Both the position numbers and the translations under genes were made by a program. 34,381 nt of DNA from Beroe ovata (lineage: Eukaryota; Ctenophora; Nuda; Beroida; Beroidae): contig CAMPET010000013.1 in assembly GCA_946803715.1 (NCBI GenBank), positions 119,746-154,126 of the forward strand, written 5' to 3'. How positions within the stretch are numbered: position 1 is the first letter of the stretch; every line of letters begins with the position of its first letter. The notes under the pieces were generated by a model that was not told where the DNA came from, ran no database searches, and saw only the letters and a list, made by a program, of their open reading frames with translations. This document shows positions 31,801 through 34,381 of this stretch, one piece after another.

Positions 31801-32800
31801 TCGCGGTGAAGGGGTGCGTATTATAATGCTAATATGAATAGAGCGGTAAGATAGTATAGTATGTAACTGATTAGTGATTGTGCGTTTATATAAAACAGAA
31901 AAATAATTTGCGTTACGCGCTCCTTATTTTACTTGATGTTACGCCTGAGAGGATTGGAAGCCGGGGTTGTGGCAAGATGAGAGGTTGTGGTGATTACGGT
32001 CCCAAGATGAAGTATCCCAATACCATCCCCATAGTTACATAGTTACGAGTGAGAGACTGATATATTGCCAGATGCAGTATTGTTATAGTTATAGGCAGTA
32101 CTCATTATAATTATGTGTGCAATAAATTCTTGTGTCAGTCGTCTCCCATGAAGTTTGTCATGGTAACAGTTTAACATGGTAGCAAGTAGTGGCTGTACCA
32201 TGGGACTTTTTAACATGCATGACGGGATCCTTTTATCATGGAGTAGTTGGATCTGCAAAACTACAACTCTTGATCTTATGCAATGTCAACCGTTTATTTA
32301 TATTGATGAATAGAGATTCTAGCCCATCTTTACAAGTATACTATTGCCACATGCCAAAAATGAAACGAGCCTAGTGTTTTCTCTTGTATACTCTTTTCTG
32401 TCATGATGAAGAATTTCAAGAGACAGTAATGTAGTTTGCCTTTTTCTATTTGGTGTCAGGCATGTGGAGAGGGGCCAGGATCCCAGAAAAATAATGCTGT
32501 GGTATTGATTTTTGAGGACTTCACTCTCCTGAACAGAACCTAATATCATGGGGGCTTAGCCCCTAATAGAGTTAGGACACCTTTTTAGCTGTCCTAACTT
32601 CCCTTGAGGAATTTCCAACATATCTGTAAGTTATTGTGAAGGAGCCCCTAGTCAGAATTTTGCTTTTCCTGCACAAAAAATATTTTTTGACATCACAACA
32701 CCTCCTTGAAAAATGAAAAATCCTGTATATGTGCCTGAACTGTGTTCTCCTTATGAGTATGTTCTCCTTATGTTCTGTTTTTATGAGACTTCATGTGGGT
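31801..32800. other. Intergenic sequence, no gene seen
   Basis: AT-rich, no supported exon. A hairpin at about 32571-32600 pairs GTTAGGACA with TGTCCTAAC, and a short palindrome GGGGCTTAGCCCC (32551-32563) lies just before it. These may be remnants of a small inverted-repeat element. Confidence 0.4.
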
Positions 32801-33899
32801 AAAAGGGTCCTAAGATTTGTAATTGTGTCCATCAATAAGGAAATGTCTAATGCAGTCTAATGGACGTCCATTGGACGTCCATTAGACAATTGACTCATAA
32901 TGACAATTTGATATTTTTGTCCTTTGTACACCAATGGACACAATGGACACAATTTGTTAATCTTCAGTGTCCAATGGACATGTTCAATGGGCATAATGGA
33001 CATCGATCTTGTGCATATGGGTGGACATATTGGACACATCTACAAATCTGCTCTTGTTGATGGAAATCAAACTGGTCATTCAGTCCAATGGACACAATGG
33101 ACAGATATTGATCAATGGACACAGTGGACACAGTGTGTCCAATACACATGTACATTGGAGACACCTGATACATTGCGTCTATTGGATTCATCGTGTCCAC
33201 TGAACACATAATGGCTATTGTTCACATGATGTCCACTGCACACAATAAAACGTATGTCTATTGTGCACAATGCGTTTATTGTACAACGTTTGTCCATTGG
33301 GATAGGGTTCGGGTTCGGGTTTCCCTCGGAAATATTATATCCAATAGACATTTTGATCTTAATGGGCATATTTCGTCCAATGGTCATATTGCGACCAGTG
33401 GAAATGCTGTATCCAGTAGACACACTGTGTCCAATATACATATGCGTGTCCAATGGGCATATTTTGTCTAATGGGCATATTATGTCCAGTGGACATGTTG
33501 TGTCCAACGGACATCGTGTGTCCAATGAACGTGTTTATTGGACACACTGTGTCCATTGTGTTAATTTGCCAATATTTGTTCACTGTGTCCATTAGACTAA
33601 CATACCAGTTTGATGGTCATCAACAAGGGCGGATTTGTATTTTGTAATTGTGTCCATTGTGTCCACCCAGATGCACAAGATCGATGTCCATTGTGTCCAT
33701 TGAACATGTCCATCGGACATCAAAAATTGACAAATTGTGTCCATTGTTCCCATTGGTGTGCAATGGACAAAAATACCAAATTGTCATGATGAGTGGAGTG
33801 TCTAATGGACGTTCAATGGACGTCCATTAGACGTCCATTAGACGTACATTAGACATTTTCTTATTGATGGATACAATTACATATCTTTTAACCCTTTTG
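32801..33899. mobile_element. 1.1-kb foldback element built from GTCCAATGGACA units
   Basis: The two halves are imperfect inverted copies of each other. The left end reads AAAAGGGTCCTAAGATTTG, then TGTCCATCAATAAGGAAATG; the right end carries the complements (CATTTTCTTATTGATGG, then CCCTTTT). The arms correspond for at least 330 bp and are filled with short imperfect palindromic units such as GTCCAATGGACA, GGACGTCC and TCTAATGGAC. A less repetitive core with GGGTTCGGGTTCGGG lies near 33306-33320. It encodes no protein; the many open frames come from the repeat. No target-site duplication was found. Confidence 0.8.
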
Positions 33900-34195
33900 C
33901 CGAAGTAGAGGATGCATCTGAGAATGTTTAGAAAAATGATGGGATCTTCATGACTGAGGAGTTCACTGATCATCATCACTGTCGCTCAGGTCATGATCAA
34001 ATAACATATCAATGCATGCTGTTAGGTGATGGCATATTGACTGTATAGAAAGCAATTCACAAGCAGAATCTCGTGCAAAATCGCTAGCAATGTACATATC
34101 ATATTGTAAACACATTTTCTTTCCTGACTTAATTCTTTTTCTCCTTAATTTTCTCTCAAAAATATATTGAGGCTTATTGCAACGAGACCTGCACT
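33900..34195. other. AT-rich sequence upstream of the last exon
   Basis: No gene or repeat is supported. It may include the promoter and 5' UTR of the exon starting at 34196. Confidence 0.4.
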
Positions 34196-34253
34196 ATGCC
34201 TAGAATAAATTTGATTCTGCTGATCAGCATTTCAGTTGCAATGTCTGAATCAG
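34196..34253 (+). CDS. Candidate first exon encoding a signal peptide (partial gene)
   Basis: An ATG at 34196 opens a frame reading MPRINLILLISISVAMSES, ending at a GT donor (CAG|GTATGG) in phase 1. A short basic start, a hydrophobic core and small residues near the end are typical of a secretion signal, and a separate signal-peptide exon of this size is common in animals. The following sequence is GT-rich intron running off the window, so the protein cannot be identified. Confidence 0.42.
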
Positions 34254-34296
34254 GTATGGCACATAATATGTTTCTTATGTGTGCTGTGTGCATAAT

Positions 34297-34381
34297 TGTG
34301 AGCATGTGTGTGTGTAATGTGTATGTGTGTGTATGTGTGTGTGTTTGTGTGTGTGTGTGTTTATGTGTATGTGTGTGTGTG
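34297..34381. repeat. GT-rich microsatellite
   Basis: Imperfect (GT)n with interspersed ATGTGT units at the right edge of the window. Confidence 0.9.

Noticed and set aside
32857-33830. Many overlapping ORFs on both strands rich in Cys, His, Trp and Pro
   Set aside because: All are readings of the GTCCAATGGACA foldback repeat; no domain, no codon bias, and equal density on both strands.

Overview
The window reads as nuclear DNA of an animal. Every recognisable gene is split by short GT..AG introns, reading phases carry across nearly all junctions, the DNA is AT-rich with many CA/GT microsatellites, and the genes include a ciliary/centriolar protein (CEP162-like), an ER co-chaperone (SIL1-like), a DAZ/Boule-type germline RNA-binding protein and a six-cysteine Shisa/WBP1-type membrane protein. 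Short introns and close gene packing suit an invertebrate with a compact genome, possibly an early-branching one such as a sponge. The sequence alone does not fix the phylum.

Layout, left to right. 789-3088 (-): small membrane protein with six cysteines; its large 3' intron (982-2768) holds unassigned ORFs. 3437-3746: two MITEs, each with a 9-bp target duplication, in the 5' region between this gene and the next, which are head to head. 4515-12293 (+): 17-exon leucine-rich-repeat-like gene. Its 2.9-kb intron 8923-11847 carries foldback repeats and a complete intronless gene, 9684-11021 (+), for a type I membrane protein. 13262-15303 (-): seven-exon DAZ/Boule-like RRM gene with a CCAAT/E-box region upstream. 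16822-20619 (-): SIL1-like gene. Its 1.8-kb intron 18202-19973 carries a second intronless gene, 18390-19727 (+), paralogous to the first. 21608-30795 (-): 15-exon CEP162-like gene. 32801-33899: 1.1-kb foldback element made of GTCCAATGGACA-type units. 34196-34253 (+): a candidate signal-peptide exon at the right edge, running out into GT-rich DNA.

The most unusual feature is the pair of nested genes. Two diverged, intact, single-exon receptor-like genes share all 14 ectodomain cysteines of the first copy, and each sits in an intron of an unrelated gene (LRR and SIL1), about 7.4 kb apart. One is co-oriented with its host and the other is antisense. Their ectodomain (PAN/apple-like, then a CL...C..LW trefoil-like block, then a sushi-like block) does not match a family I can name.

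Exon coordinates were derived by hand from splice dinucleotides and phase agreement. Ends without a clear start or stop exon are flagged.
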